Below are positions 1 through 8,408 of a stretch of DNA of 64,000 nt, piece by piece. The notes under the pieces are model-generated. The model was not told the origin of the DNA. It saw nothing but the letters and a program-made list of their open reading frames with translations, and did no database searches. The stretch's first letter is position 1; each line of letters opens with the position of its first letter. Both the position numbers and the translations under genes were made by a program. The stretch is from Anaerolineae bacterium (lineage in GTDB: Bacteria; Chloroflexota; Anaerolineae; Aggregatilineales; Phototrophicaceae): assembly GCA_022823165.1 (NCBI GenBank), contig JAJDXR010000091.1, forward strand, positions 1-64,000, in the 5' to 3' direction.

Positions 1-2
1 CC

Positions 3-662
3 AGCACGCCGATTCCGACAGATACTCCCGTGCCAACCAATACGCCAATAGCGCCGACGGCTACACCCGTGTCGAGCTTGATTCAGACCTTGATTAGCTA
101 TACGCAGGAGAATTACGGCGATGCCCATGTCGAGCGCTGGAAGCGGGCATTGGCGGCATTAGGGCATGGCAGCCACGCCAACCCGATGACGCTGCAAGAG
201 GCGAAAGACATGGCGGATACTTACAGTCGCAGCCGCTGGCAGCCGGTCGTGGACGCGCTGGAGAACTTGCAGCCGTCGCCCACGGATACGCCTGTGCCGA
301 CAGCCACGCCGCTGCCGACGAACACGCCTGTCCCGACGAACACGCCTGTCCCGACGAATACGCCCGTTCCAACAAACACGCCCGTCCCAACGAACACGCC
401 GGTACCGCCGCCAACGGATACGCCTGCGCCAACAGCCTACACCGTGCCGCAGAGCCTCATCGACACCTTGATTGGCTATCAAGGGGAGACGCAGCACGGC
501 GATGCCCATGTCGAGCGCTGGACGCGGGCATTGGCGGCGCTGGGGCATGGCAGCCACACTAACCCGATGACGCTGGACGAGGCGAAGGACATGGCTGATC
601 AGTTCATGCGCTCGCGCTGGCAGCCGGTGGTGGACGCGCTGGAGAAGCTGGCGGGCAATTAG
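3..662 (+). CDS. PT-rich secreted protein, C-terminal part (partial, starts before window)
   Basis: The reading frame is open from the first bases, so the gene begins upstream. The visible part has proline-threonine linkers (repeated PTNTPV units, roughly 272-452, and another at the very start) joining two copies of a ~65-residue domain (about 75-270 and 453-650). The copies share DAHVERW, RALAALGHGSH, NPMTL-EAKDMAD and SRWQPVVDALE. PT linkers of this kind are typical of exported Chloroflexota proteins, so this is probably the C-terminus of a cell-surface or secreted protein. I do not recognise the repeated domain by name; its sequence suggests a small helical bundle. The stop codon lies right after the second copy. 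Confidence 0.8.
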   Translation, partial: STPIPTDTPVPTNTPIAPTATPVSSLIQTLISYTQENYGDAHVERWKRALAALGHGSHANPMTLQEAKDMADTYSRSRWQPVVDALENLQPSPTDTPVPTATPLPTNTPVPTNTPVPTNTPVPTNTPVPTNTPVPPPTDTPAPTAYTVPQSLIDTLIGYQGETQHGDAHVERWTRALAALGHGSHTNPMTLDEAKDMADQFMRSRWQPVVDALEKLAGN

Positions 663-741
663 CCAGGCTGGGGCAATCGATTTGTTTCGCGCCGGCGCTG
701 TGTTATCGTTATGCCTTAACGCGAAGGACAGCCGGCAAGCT

Positions 742-1341
742 ATGAATCACCAGCCCGATGCGCTCGAAAAACTTCGGCAGGCGGCCGAGACGCGCGATCC
801 CGAGCGCTGCCAGTTTTTGCTCAAGACGTTGTTTATGGAGCTGGATTTTTATCTGGCGCTGGCGGTCGTCATTGAACGGGCGCGGACTTTTTTGGAGACC
901 TTTGAGACCTATTATCCCGACGGCGTCTTCGCGCGGCGAATTCTGATGCAGATGGTCAACACCGGCGCCGCCCCGGCCCGTTTGCCGCCGGAGGCGTTGC
1001 GCGACTTCGAATACCCCGGGGCGGCCAATTTCATGAAAGCGCTGTCTGACCTGGCGCATGCTTTGCAGCCGGGGCCGCTGCCGCCGCGCATCGGCTATCT
1101 GGTGAGCGCGACTGTCAACGCCATCATGGCGGAGTTGGTCGAGCACTATTACGGGCCGCGTCCGGGGGCTTGGGCCACGGTGCGCGCCGCCCCCGAGGCG
1201 CCGGCCGCGAGCGCGATCGCCTACGCCTTCTGGACGGACGAAGACATCGCCCTGCTCGACAGCGACGCCTGGCTGCAAGTGGCGGATAGTATTGAGCGGC
1301 ATTTGCAGCGCCAGCATAGCTTTATCAAAGGCGAGGACTAG
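742..1341 (+). CDS. Hypothetical protein, 199 aa
   Basis: I prefer the ATG at 742 to an in-frame TTG at 682; the preceding AAGGA-like stretch is weak. The protein is soluble and mixed-helical, with no signal peptide or membrane segment, and has an acidic C-terminal stretch ending in KGED. I do not recognise a family. It lies between the PT-rich protein and a PhyH dioxygenase on the same strand, 26 nt before the latter, so co-transcription with it is likely. GC-rich third codon positions and the lack of a competing real gene on the other strand support coding. Confidence 0.6.
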   Translation: MNHQPDALEKLRQAAETRDPERCQFLLKTLFMELDFYLALAVVIERARTFLETFETYYPDGVFARRILMQMVNTGAAPARLPPEALRDFEYPGAANFMKALSDLAHALQPGPLPPRIGYLVSATVNAIMAELVEHYYGPRPGAWATVRAAPEAPAASAIAYAFWTDEDIALLDSDAWLQVADSIERHLQRQHSFIKGED

Positions 1342-1367
1342 CGAAAAGGACTGGCAGGAGCAATGGC

Positions 1368-2210
1368 GTGAGCCTGGACGAATATGGCGCAAAATCGCCG
1401 CCCGCTGGCTTGTACGATTTCAGGCATCAAGTAAGGACCGGCATCGCCGGTTTCGGAGCGGCCAGCGATGCGGATATTGAAGCATTTCAGGCGCTGGGTT
1501 TTTTGGCGATACACAAAGCCATTGACCCGGCGGCGATTCGAGCCGGGCGCGCTGCCCTGCGCGACTTGATCCTGCGGCGCGACCTGGACAATATCATGGT
1601 TGAGTCGGTCGTGGGTGAGCGCTTTGACCGGCTGACTGACGAAGAGCGGCTGGACAGCGTACGCAAGCTGATGCCGATCATCGACTACGACGATCGGCTC
1701 AGGGCGCTTGCCGCGCTGCCGGAATTGTCAGCCCTACTGGAGCGGCTCATGGGCGAGCCGCCGGCGCTCTCGCAAAATATGGCTATGCTCAAGCCGCCGC
1801 GAATCGGACGCGAGAAACCCTGGCATCAGGACATGGCCTACTTCGACTATCCCGCCGACACAGCTATCATCGGCGCCTGGATCGCCCTGGATGAAGCGCT
1901 GCCGGAAAACGGCTGCATGATGGTCATCCCCGGCAGTCATCACGAGGGGCCGATGCCGCATTGGACGCGGCGCGACTGGCAGATCTGCGACAGCGATGTG
2001 CAGGTGGGCAAGATAACAGCTGTGCCCCTACCACCCGGCGGCTGCCTGCTCTTTCATTGCCTGCTGCATCACGGTACGCCGCCGACCCGCTCACAGCGCC
2101 GGCGTTGGGCGCTGCAGTTTCATTATCGGCCGCGGAGCGCCAAGGCGCAACCGGACAGCGACCTGCGCCTCAGCGTCTTTGGTACAGAGGGCAAAGACGT
2201 CACTTGCTAG
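1368..2210 (+). CDS. Phytanoyl-CoA dioxygenase (PhyH) family protein
   Basis: This is a predicted Fe(II)/2-oxoglutarate-dependent hydroxylase of 280 residues. The iron site is visible as H153-x-D155 (PWHQDMAYFD) and the distal histidine near H235 (LLHHGTPP). An arginine around 246 is placed to bind 2-oxoglutarate. The GAWIALDEALPENGCM and IPGSHHEGP segments are typical of the double-stranded beta-helix core. The start is a GTG with AGGAG about 10 nt upstream; no ATG gives the full N-terminus. PhyH relatives hydroxylate many small molecules, so the substrate cannot be read here. A second PhyH gene lies at 59599-60444. Confidence 0.88.
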   Translation: MSLDEYGAKSPPAGLYDFRHQVRTGIAGFGAASDADIEAFQALGFLAIHKAIDPAAIRAGRAALRDLILRRDLDNIMVESVVGERFDRLTDEERLDSVRKLMPIIDYDDRLRALAALPELSALLERLMGEPPALSQNMAMLKPPRIGREKPWHQDMAYFDYPADTAIIGAWIALDEALPENGCMMVIPGSHHEGPMPHWTRRDWQICDSDVQVGKITAVPLPPGGCLLFHCLLHHGTPPTRSQRRRWALQFHYRPRSAKAQPDSDLRLSVFGTEGKDVTC

Positions 2211-2232
2211 GCTTAGCCCCCGAGGATCGCCC

Positions 2233-2508
2233 GTGTTCTTTATCCTGTTCGTACTTGTGAATATACTGCTGATGGGGACGCTTTTTGCAGTCGGCGTCTA
2301 TCAATTTATGCAAATCGAAGCCAAGCGCAAATGCCGCAAACTGCTGGCCGAGGCGGCGCTGGACGAGGGCGAACTCAGCGCGTTGATGCGGGCAGAACGC
2401 TATGACGAAGCTTTGTCGCGTTTGATGCAGCGGGCCGATGTCGACCGCTTCACGGCCGAGTCAGCTTTGGAGCAGCTGCGGCAGAGCGGCGCGGGCAAGC
2501 CGTCGTGA
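2233..2508 (+). CDS. Small single-pass membrane protein, 91 aa
   Basis: I chose the GTG at 2233, which sits just before a hydrophobic segment (VFFILFVLVNILLMGTLFAV) and has a GAGGA-like site upstream. Earlier in-frame starts would overlap the dioxygenase end. One N-terminal transmembrane helix is followed by a charged helical cytoplasmic tail (KRKCRKLLAEAALDEGELSAL). No known family is recognised. It follows the dioxygenase by 22 nt and is probably co-transcribed with it. Confidence 0.6.
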   Translation: MFFILFVLVNILLMGTLFAVGVYQFMQIEAKRKCRKLLAEAALDEGELSALMRAERYDEALSRLMQRADVDRFTAESALEQLRQSGAGKPS

Positions 2509-2562
2509 TGGGCTGGTGACTGAGCGCGCAGCGGCTATCCGGCGGCGCGCAAGCAAAAGACG

Positions 2563-3642
2563 CTAGGAATTGTGCCTGATGTTGAGGATGTCGCCGTCCA
2601 GTACGCGGTATTCCTTGCCTTCAAGCCGCTGCTTGCCGGCGTTCTTGATGGCGAACTCGCTGCCCAGCTCGGCCAAATCAGCATAGCGAAAGACTTCGGC
2701 GCGTATAAAGCCGCGCTGCAAATCGCTGTGGATGACGCCAGCCGCTTGCGGCGCCGTCGCGCCCTCTGGGAAGCTCCAGGCGCGCACCTCGTCTTGGCCG
2801 ACGGTGAAAAACGACCGGATGCCCAGCAAATCGTAAGAGAGGCGGATCACCTTGGATCGGGACAGCTCGCTGATGCCGTATTCCTCCATGAAGAGCGCGG
2901 CATCGGCGGCGTCTAGCTGGGCGATTTCCGCTTCCAGCGCGCCCTGGATGTTGACCAGCCCGGCATTGGGATAGGGCAGGTCGCTTAATGCGGAGGAATC
3001 CAGCGCGTCGTCTCCGCTGTTGATGACAGCCAGAACTGGCTTGCGCGTCAAAAAGCCGAAGCCGCGTATCAACTTGTCCTCGGCCCGGCTCAAGCGCAAG
3101 CTGCGCAGCGGCTGCTCAGATTCCAGATGCGCCTTGAGTTTTTTGAAGAGCGGCGCTTGGTCGGTCAAGCTCTGCTTAGCCTTTTTGCCTTTGACCCGGC
3201 GCTCGTCGGCGATCCGCTGCAACCGCGACTCGACGCTGAGTAAATCCATCAGCAGAAACTCGCTGTCGATTGTTGCCAAATCGCGCGCCGGATCGACAGC
3301 GCCGCAGGGATGCGGCGCGCGCTGATCGTCAAAGCCGCGCAGGACATGCAGGAAGCCGTCCACTTGCGCCAGTTCATTGCGGAATTGGCCGGGCAAGGCT
3401 CCGCCGCCGATGCCTTCGTCCAGGCCGGCGATATCGACGTAGGTGATGTGCGTGTAAGTGGTTTTACGCGGCTGATAGATATCGCTCAAGTGGTCGATTC
3501 GTAAGTCGGGAACGCGAACCGTTGCCGTGTTAATCTCGAATTGACCGTTGGTTGCCGCGCTGGTCAGCGACTCGCCGCCGGTCAAGGCGTTAAAAATCGT
3601 GGTTTTCCCGCTGTTGGGCAGGCCGATGATCCCCAGGCGCAT
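2563..3642 (-). CDS. ychF: Redox-regulated ATPase/GTPase YchF
   Basis: This is a universally conserved Obg-related P-loop NTPase that binds ribosomes and prefers ATP in characterised members. The 359-residue product starts with MRLGIIGLPNSGKTT (Walker A/G1), has the DIAGLDEG G3 region near residue 70-80, and AVINSGD in the G4 position. It ends in a TGS-like domain (the VIHSDLQRGFIRAEVF region). The start at 3642 has GGAG eight bases upstream; a longer in-frame start at 3669 would add residues before the canonical N-terminus. It appears monocistronic. Length and motif order match the family. Confidence 0.95.
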   Translation of the reverse strand: MRLGIIGLPNSGKTTIFNALTGGESLTSAATNGQFEINTATVRVPDLRIDHLSDIYQPRKTTYTHITYVDIAGLDEGIGGGALPGQFRNELAQVDGFLHVLRGFDDQRAPHPCGAVDPARDLATIDSEFLLMDLLSVESRLQRIADERRVKGKKAKQSLTDQAPLFKKLKAHLESEQPLRSLRLSRAEDKLIRGFGFLTRKPVLAVINSGDDALDSSALSDLPYPNAGLVNIQGALEAEIAQLDAADAALFMEEYGISELSRSKVIRLSYDLLGIRSFFTVGQDEVRAWSFPEGATAPQAAGVIHSDLQRGFIRAEVFRYADLAELGSEFAIKNAGKQRLEGKEYRVLDGDILNIRHNS

Positions 3643-3761
3643 ACTGATTTCATCTCCGCTGGATGGCAAAAGTCAGCATTCTATCGGCAATCGGACGATC
3701 GCGGCAGGGTCAAGTGGAGGCAGCCTTTTGGGCTGCGTAGACATTGCGCCCCGCGTTTGAA

Positions 3762-4955
3762 TCAAGCGGATGCGATATGCGCAAGGATGCGCTCGGCGCG
3801 GGCGCGCCAGGTGTAATGCGCCCGGACGCGCGCGCAAGCCTGGGCGCCGAGCCGGTCGCGCAAATCGCGGTCGCCTTTAAGGCGTTTGATGGCAGCAGCC
3901 CAAGCGGTGATGTCATCCGGCGGCGGCAGCAGCGCCGTTTGCTCGTGCGTTACGACATCGGCCCAGGCAGGCAGATCCGAGGCGATGATGGCGCGGCCGG
4001 CCGCCATATATTCAAAGAGCTTCAGCGGTGAGACATAGTGGGCAAAATGAGTCGTGAAGGGGTGCGGCATAGCGCAAATGTCAAAGGCGCGCAGGTAGAG
4101 CGGCACATCAGCCGGCGGCGCCTGCCCGGCGTAAAGGAAGCGCTCGGCCGGCAAACCGCGCGCAAGCCAGCGCTCGCGCAGCGTCTGCGCCATGTCGTCC
4201 GGTCCGCCGACCAGCGCCAGATGCGCTCCGACCACGGTCGCCAGCACGTCGACCAAAAAGCCAACGCCTTTGTCCATACCGAGCGTATGCAAGCGCCCCA
4301 TATAGCCGACGATGAAGGCGTCCGCATTCCAGTTCAATTGTCGGCGCGCCTCGGCCTGCGACGGCAGATCGGCAAAGCGAGCGCGGCGGATGCCGTCGTG
4401 GGCGACAATCGACCGAGCTGGGGGCGCGCCTCGCTCGGCGATTAAGTCTTGCCGCAGGCGCTCAGTGATGGCGATGAGGCTGCCGACGCGGGAAGCGACG
4501 CTATTCTGCAAGGCGGCGCCGCGGCCGGCCGGCGCGAATTGATGAGCCTCGTAGGCGAGCGAAGGCCGGGGCTTGAGCCGCGCCAGCAGCGCAAGAAGCA
4601 GCTCATCACGGCTGTAATAGATATCGGCGCGGCTGAACAGCAGGGGAAAGAAGCTCGCCAGCGTGTAGCTCAGCAGCAGCAGGTAGAAGGCGAAGCGCGC
4701 GCCGACGCTCTCGGGCGGGAAAAGCGGAAAGAGGTCAATGCAGGGGATGCGGCGGATGGTGAAAATCGGCGCGACGCCGTAATAGGCGAAGGGGTCTTTC
4801 ACTTGGCGCAACTGGCGGGTATTCCAGCGGCGGGCGACCCACAGCGTCACGTCGCAGCCAGTGGCGGCGAAGGCTTCGCAATTCTGCATGATTTGCAAGC
4901 CGTGCGCTTTTTCAGTCGGCAGCCGCATCAGCGAGATATAGAGGAGCTTGGGCAT
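3762..4955 (-). CDS. GT4-family glycosyltransferase
   Basis: This 397-residue protein has the two Rossmann-like domains of GT-B enzymes. The N-terminal half begins MPKLLYISLMRLPTEKAHGLQ, where an acceptor-site loop is expected. The C-terminal half has VGYMGRLHTLGMDKGVGFLV and the nucleotide-sugar binding stretch SPLKLFEYMAAGRAII, with the conserved Glu of the EX7E motif. It probably transfers a sugar in surface polysaccharide or glycolipid synthesis; donor and acceptor are unknown. No other polysaccharide genes lie beside it, apart from a transporter upstream on the same strand. Confidence 0.88.
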   Translation of the reverse strand: MPKLLYISLMRLPTEKAHGLQIMQNCEAFAATGCDVTLWVARRWNTRQLRQVKDPFAYYGVAPIFTIRRIPCIDLFPLFPPESVGARFAFYLLLLSYTLASFFPLLFSRADIYYSRDELLLALLARLKPRPSLAYEAHQFAPAGRGAALQNSVASRVGSLIAITERLRQDLIAERGAPPARSIVAHDGIRRARFADLPSQAEARRQLNWNADAFIVGYMGRLHTLGMDKGVGFLVDVLATVVGAHLALVGGPDDMAQTLRERWLARGLPAERFLYAGQAPPADVPLYLRAFDICAMPHPFTTHFAHYVSPLKLFEYMAAGRAIIASDLPAWADVVTHEQTALLPPPDDITAWAAAIKRLKGDRDLRDRLGAQACARVRAHYTWRARAERILAHIASA

Positions 4956-5027
4956 GCTCTCGGTTTCACCCCCACCTCTAGCCCCTCCTCCATTCAGAGG
5001 GCGGGAAAATTCGTCAGAAGCAGCCGG

Positions 5028-6263
5028 CTAGGTCTTTGACTGCCGCGGCAGGAGCAGGCTGAGTAGGCCCGCGACCGCGATCATGACGGCCACGATTTGG
5101 AAGGTCAGCGACAGCCCGATCTGCTCGGAGATAATGCCGATAGCCAGCGAGCCGATGGCGCCAGTGGCGAAGATGAAACCCAGGATCGCGCCCGAGGCGA
5201 AGCCCTTGCGCATTGGTATCAAATCCTGCGCCATGACCACGATCAGGCTGTGCGCGCCGCCGGACAGGCCGCCCGCGGCGATGGCCAGGAAGAAGGCGAA
5301 TGAACCTTCGTAGGCGGGCAGCAAGAAGAAAGCCGGCGCCGAGAAGAGCATGCTCAGCATCATCACCTTGCGCCGGTCGAAGCGGTCGGCCAGGCGCCCG
5401 AAGACCAGGCCCGAAATTGCCGATGCGATCCAGAAGGAGCTGGTAATGGCGCCGTAAGCGGCCGGGTCCCAACCCTTCTGCTCGAAGAGGACGGGCACAA
5501 AGGCGACCGAGCCTTGCTGCCCCAAACCGCGTAGCAGCACGATCACGCCCAGGATGACGAAAGCCAGGAAGGGAAAGTGCTGTTTCGATTCATTTTCGCG
5601 CTCGGACTTGCGTTTGCCCTGCGCGGCACGATGCTCGTGGTGGCGGGGTATGCTGGTTGCCATCAGCAGCGCCGCCGGGATCGCCAAGGCGGACAGCAGG
5701 ATAATAGGCGTGACATTGTCCTGGATGCCGAAGTGATGCACGCTTACAATTGCGCCCATTCGGCCCAACAGGTCGGGATTGGCCGCTTCCAGCAAGATGC
5801 CGGCGATTGCGGGCCCCAGCGCCAAACCCGTCTGCCCCATCAAGAAGAAGATCGCCATGTGGAAGGCGGAGCGCCCGGGCTGGGATTCGGCCGCGTGCAG
5901 CGCGCCCACCGGGTGCAGGGCGCCGCTGCCGACAGTCGCCAGGACCATCGGGAAGAACATCAGCCAGTATTGTCGCGTGCCTGCGGCCAGGATGACGGAC
6001 AAGGTGAACATGAAGACATGAAACAGCAGCCCGAAAGAACCCAGCCAGCGTCCGCCGCTGCGGTCGGCGCGGATGCCGAAGTAAGGCTGCGTCAAGGCGC
6101 CCATCAACTGCGCCAGGCTGACGGCCAGGCCGATTTGGATGTTGTTCATGGGCATGATGCCCGCGGCCAGGAAGGTCAAGAGCACCGGCGTCATGGAGGC
6201 GAAGACGTCGTTGGTGAGGTGGCCGATGCAGACCGACCAAAGAAGCCGGCTATGACGCGGCAT
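5028..6263 (-). CDS. MFS transporter, fosmidomycin-resistance (Fsr)-like
   Basis: This is a 411-residue inner-membrane transporter with about 12 hydrophobic segments. The N-terminal CIGHLTNDVFASMTPVLL and GSGALHPVGALHAAE stretches are characteristic of Fsr-like major facilitator proteins. A charged loop between the two halves (near residue 215-230, rich in K, R and E) matches the usual central cytoplasmic loop. The RxxDRxxRR motif in the second half (FGRLADRFDRRKVMM) is the classic MFS loop motif. Substrate is unknown; relatives act as drug or metabolite efflux pumps. Confidence 0.88.
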   Translation of the reverse strand: MPRHSRLLWSVCIGHLTNDVFASMTPVLLTFLAAGIMPMNNIQIGLAVSLAQLMGALTQPYFGIRADRSGGRWLGSFGLLFHVFMFTLSVILAAGTRQYWLMFFPMVLATVGSGALHPVGALHAAESQPGRSAFHMAIFFLMGQTGLALGPAIAGILLEAANPDLLGRMGAIVSVHHFGIQDNVTPIILLSALAIPAALLMATSIPRHHEHRAAQGKRKSERENESKQHFPFLAFVILGVIVLLRGLGQQGSVAFVPVLFEQKGWDPAAYGAITSSFWIASAISGLVFGRLADRFDRRKVMMLSMLFSAPAFFLLPAYEGSFAFFLAIAAGGLSGGAHSLIVVMAQDLIPMRKGFASGAILGFIFATGAIGSLAIGIISEQIGLSLTFQIVAVMIAVAGLLSLLLPRQSKT

Positions 6264-6372
6264 AGGCTGCTACTCCCGCTAGAATGGCGGCAATGATAAC
6301 TGCTGCGAAGGTGGTTGAGAATGCAGATTGCTGGAATAAGCGGTGATACGTGCGGATGCTCTGGCCAAAGCC

Positions 6373-6708
6373 CTAGATATTGAGATTCCGTAGTATTCTC
6401 CTGACTTCGCCCGAGCTTATTCCGGCTTTGTCAGACTTCGAATAAATGTGGATAAACAGCAAAGTGTCTGCGTCTTGGGGAATGTAAAGAACGCGAAAGC
6501 CACCGCTCTTGCCACGCCGCGCAGAGCTGTTTCTCGCCCTGAGCTTATACACCTCAGAGCCCGTACCCGACAGACGGTCGCCGCGATAGCCCGAATCCAT
6601 AACTTCAGCGACCAAGTCGCGCAAATCGTCGAGGATACGGCGGTATCTCTTTTTCAACTGCTTGACATCTTGGTCAAAGTCGGCGGTGGTTTCTACCGTG
6701 ACGGGCAT
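6373..6708 (-). CDS. RelE/ParE-like toxin
   Basis: This 111-residue basic protein begins with PVTVETTADFDQDVKQLKKRYRRI, the usual helix-rich start of RelE-type toxins. It continues with GDRLSGTGSEVYKLRARNSSARRGKSGGFRVLYIP and LLFIHIYSKSDKAGIS, which match the RelE/HigB beta-sheet core. Family members cleave ribosome-bound mRNA or poison gyrase; which applies here cannot be told. It lies 12 nt downstream of an acidic protein that should be its antitoxin. Confidence 0.8.
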   Translation of the reverse strand: MPVTVETTADFDQDVKQLKKRYRRILDDLRDLVAEVMDSGYRGDRLSGTGSEVYKLRARNSSARRGKSGGFRVLYIPQDADTLLFIHIYSKSDKAGISSGEVRRILRNLNI

Positions 6709-6720
6709 CTTGGAATCTAA

Positions 6721-7062
6721 CTAATTGTCTTCCAACTCATCAAACAAGTCTTGAATGGGTCTGGTGTCCCCCGCCAATGCTTCCTTGAAGCCCTGCTTGA
6801 TGCCCGCCAAGATCTCTTTGCGGGTAGGCGTTCGATAGGGCCCATCATCGTCGTCGTCAAGCGGGGTCGGCTGGTAGTCGCCCGCTTTGTATTCGGCTTC
6901 CGCCTCCTTAAGCGCCGCCACTATTTCTTCGTCGGTTGGCTCGCCGAAAATGGCTTCAAAGACCTCCGGATCCTTGAGCGCCTCGACGATCTCTTCTACC
7001 GTGTCGCCAAGCTGGCGGATATCGGTTAGCTCGGGCGCGGCGACTTTCGTTTTCTCTTGCAT
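6721..7062 (-). CDS. Putative antitoxin partner of RelE-like toxin
   Basis: This 113-residue, strongly acidic protein (LDDDDDGPY, FDELEDN C-terminus) is directly upstream of the RelE-like gene. Position and charge suggest it is the antitoxin, with the acidic C-terminal half wrapping the basic toxin. I see no standard DNA-binding fold, and the N-terminal helix (LGDTVEEIVEALKDPEVFEAI) is not a known antitoxin type. AAGGA precedes the ATG. The pair is transcribed away from the PIG-L gene, so both promoters should lie in 7063-7203. Confidence 0.6.
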   Translation of the reverse strand: MQEKTKVAAPELTDIRQLGDTVEEIVEALKDPEVFEAIFGEPTDEEIVAALKEAEAEYKAGDYQPTPLDDDDDGPYRTPTRKEILAGIKQGFKEALAGDTRPIQDLFDELEDN

Positions 7063-7203
7063 GCTCGTATCCTTCTGAACAACTCCACCGGCGCGAAACT
7101 TTCGGTTCGCGGCCTATTCGCTCATCATTGACGTATTCAGAGTATAGACGATAATTCGTCACTCAGAAACTTCCGCCAATTACAGCGTATTGAAGGAAAG
7201 ACT

Positions 7204-8031
7204 ATGGCAGTTGATTACGACCGGCTGGAGCCGATTCCGCAGCGGGAAGAACCCTATCACATCGTGGTAACCGCAGCCCACCACGACGATATCGAATTCG
7301 GGGTGGCCGGCAGCGTGGCGCGCTGGATCCGCGATGAAGGCGCCAGCGTCACCTATGTCATCATCACCGATGGCGGCTCAGGCAGCAACGACCCGGGTAT
7401 GACGCGCGAGGCGCTGGTGGCGCTGCGGCGCGCCGAGCAAGACGAAGCCGCCGCCCGCGTGGGTGTAAGCGATGTTCGCTACCTGGGTTATCCCGATGGC
7501 AGCCTGCAAGCGACTTTGGAACTGCGGCGCGATATCACGCGCATCATCCGCGAGACCAAGGCCTATCGCGTGATCTGCCAGGACCCGACCACCGTCTTTG
7601 TCCATGCCAGTTACATCAACCATCCCGATCATCGCGCGGCCGGCGAAGCCACAATCTACGCCGCTTTTCCCAGCGCCGAAACGCGGCCGATCTTCCCCGA
7701 GTTGCTGGCGGAAGGTTACGAGCCACACAAAATCGGCGAGCTGTATCTGAATTTGACCCAGGCGCCGACGCACTTCCACGACATCAGCTGCGCCATCGAG
7801 TTCAAGATGTCGGCGCTGGGCGCGCATGCCTCGCAGATCGGGGCGGGAGAAGATTACGAGAACGGCGCCAGGAAGTGGGTGATGCAGAGCAATCGCGACG
7901 GCGGCAAGATGGTCGGCGTCGAATACGCCGAGTACTTTCGCGTCTTGAAGTTCGATGCCGAGCGCAAGAGCTGGTACGAAGAGGAGATGGAGCGGCGACA
8001 GCGAGAGTCCGCAAATGAATGCGGCAGATAA
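7204..8031 (+). CDS. PIG-L family (LmbE-like) deacetylase
   Basis: This is a zinc-dependent N-deacetylase fold of 275 residues. The metal motif appears as AHHDDIEFGVAG near residue 28-38, a variant of the usual HPDDE with His in place of Pro. A second metal site motif is INHPDHRAAGEA around residue 140-150. Family members deacetylate GlcNAc-type sugars such as mycothiol precursors or chitin oligosaccharides; the substrate here is unknown. GAAGGAAAG lies just upstream of the ATG. FAH-family and epimerase genes follow on the same strand, which suggests sugar or sugar-acid metabolism. Confidence 0.88.
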   Translation: MAVDYDRLEPIPQREEPYHIVVTAAHHDDIEFGVAGSVARWIRDEGASVTYVIITDGGSGSNDPGMTREALVALRRAEQDEAAARVGVSDVRYLGYPDGSLQATLELRRDITRIIRETKAYRVICQDPTTVFVHASYINHPDHRAAGEATIYAAFPSAETRPIFPELLAEGYEPHKIGELYLNLTQAPTHFHDISCAIEFKMSALGAHASQIGAGEDYENGARKWVMQSNRDGGKMVGVEYAEYFRVLKFDAERKSWYEEEMERRQRESANECGR

Positions 8032-8070
8032 AGCCCCCGGATAAAGCGAACCGGGAGAACAGGGGAGAGC

Positions 8071-8304
8071 ATGACCGCGCGCGCCAAGCTGATAATACTC
8101 GCAATTCTCATTCTGACATTAACGGGCGGCTTGCTGCTTGCCACCAGCTATACGCAGGACCTTAGCCAGCGCCTGGGGGGCATCGCGCCGACGCTCAGCC
8201 CTCTGGACGAGCTGGTTCTCGACTTCCTCTGCGCATTTCGCGACCAAATCCTAACTGGGGTGGGGCATGCGCGCGTCACGGTCTATTGCACTGTCGGCAT
8301 CTGA
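8071..8304 (+). CDS. Small membrane-anchored protein, 77 aa
   Basis: An excellent ribosome site (GGGGAGAGC) precedes the ATG. Residues 6-26 form a hydrophobic helix (AKLIILAILILTLTGGLLLA), followed by a short extracytoplasmic region with two cysteines (C49 and C73). No family is recognised. It could be a signal-anchored or secreted microprotein. It lies between the PIG-L and FAH-family genes in the same orientation. Confidence 0.6.
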   Translation: MTARAKLIILAILILTLTGGLLLATSYTQDLSQRLGGIAPTLSPLDELVLDFLCAFRDQILTGVGHARVTVYCTVGI

Positions 8305-8408
8305 TTCGCCAATTCTTATGGCTCGGGTATAGCGGTCGGCAATTGCCGCATCCGCTCCCTTGCCGCTACAATAACCGCGAGAATCATACGAAGCGAAAAA
8401 GGTTGGAC

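Noticed and set aside
4964-5012. C-rich stretch (CCCCCACCTCTAGCCCCTCC) between the glycosyltransferase and MFS genes
   Set aside because: It resembles the CCCCTC-type repeats common in this phylum, but only one copy is seen here, so I do not call a repeat.
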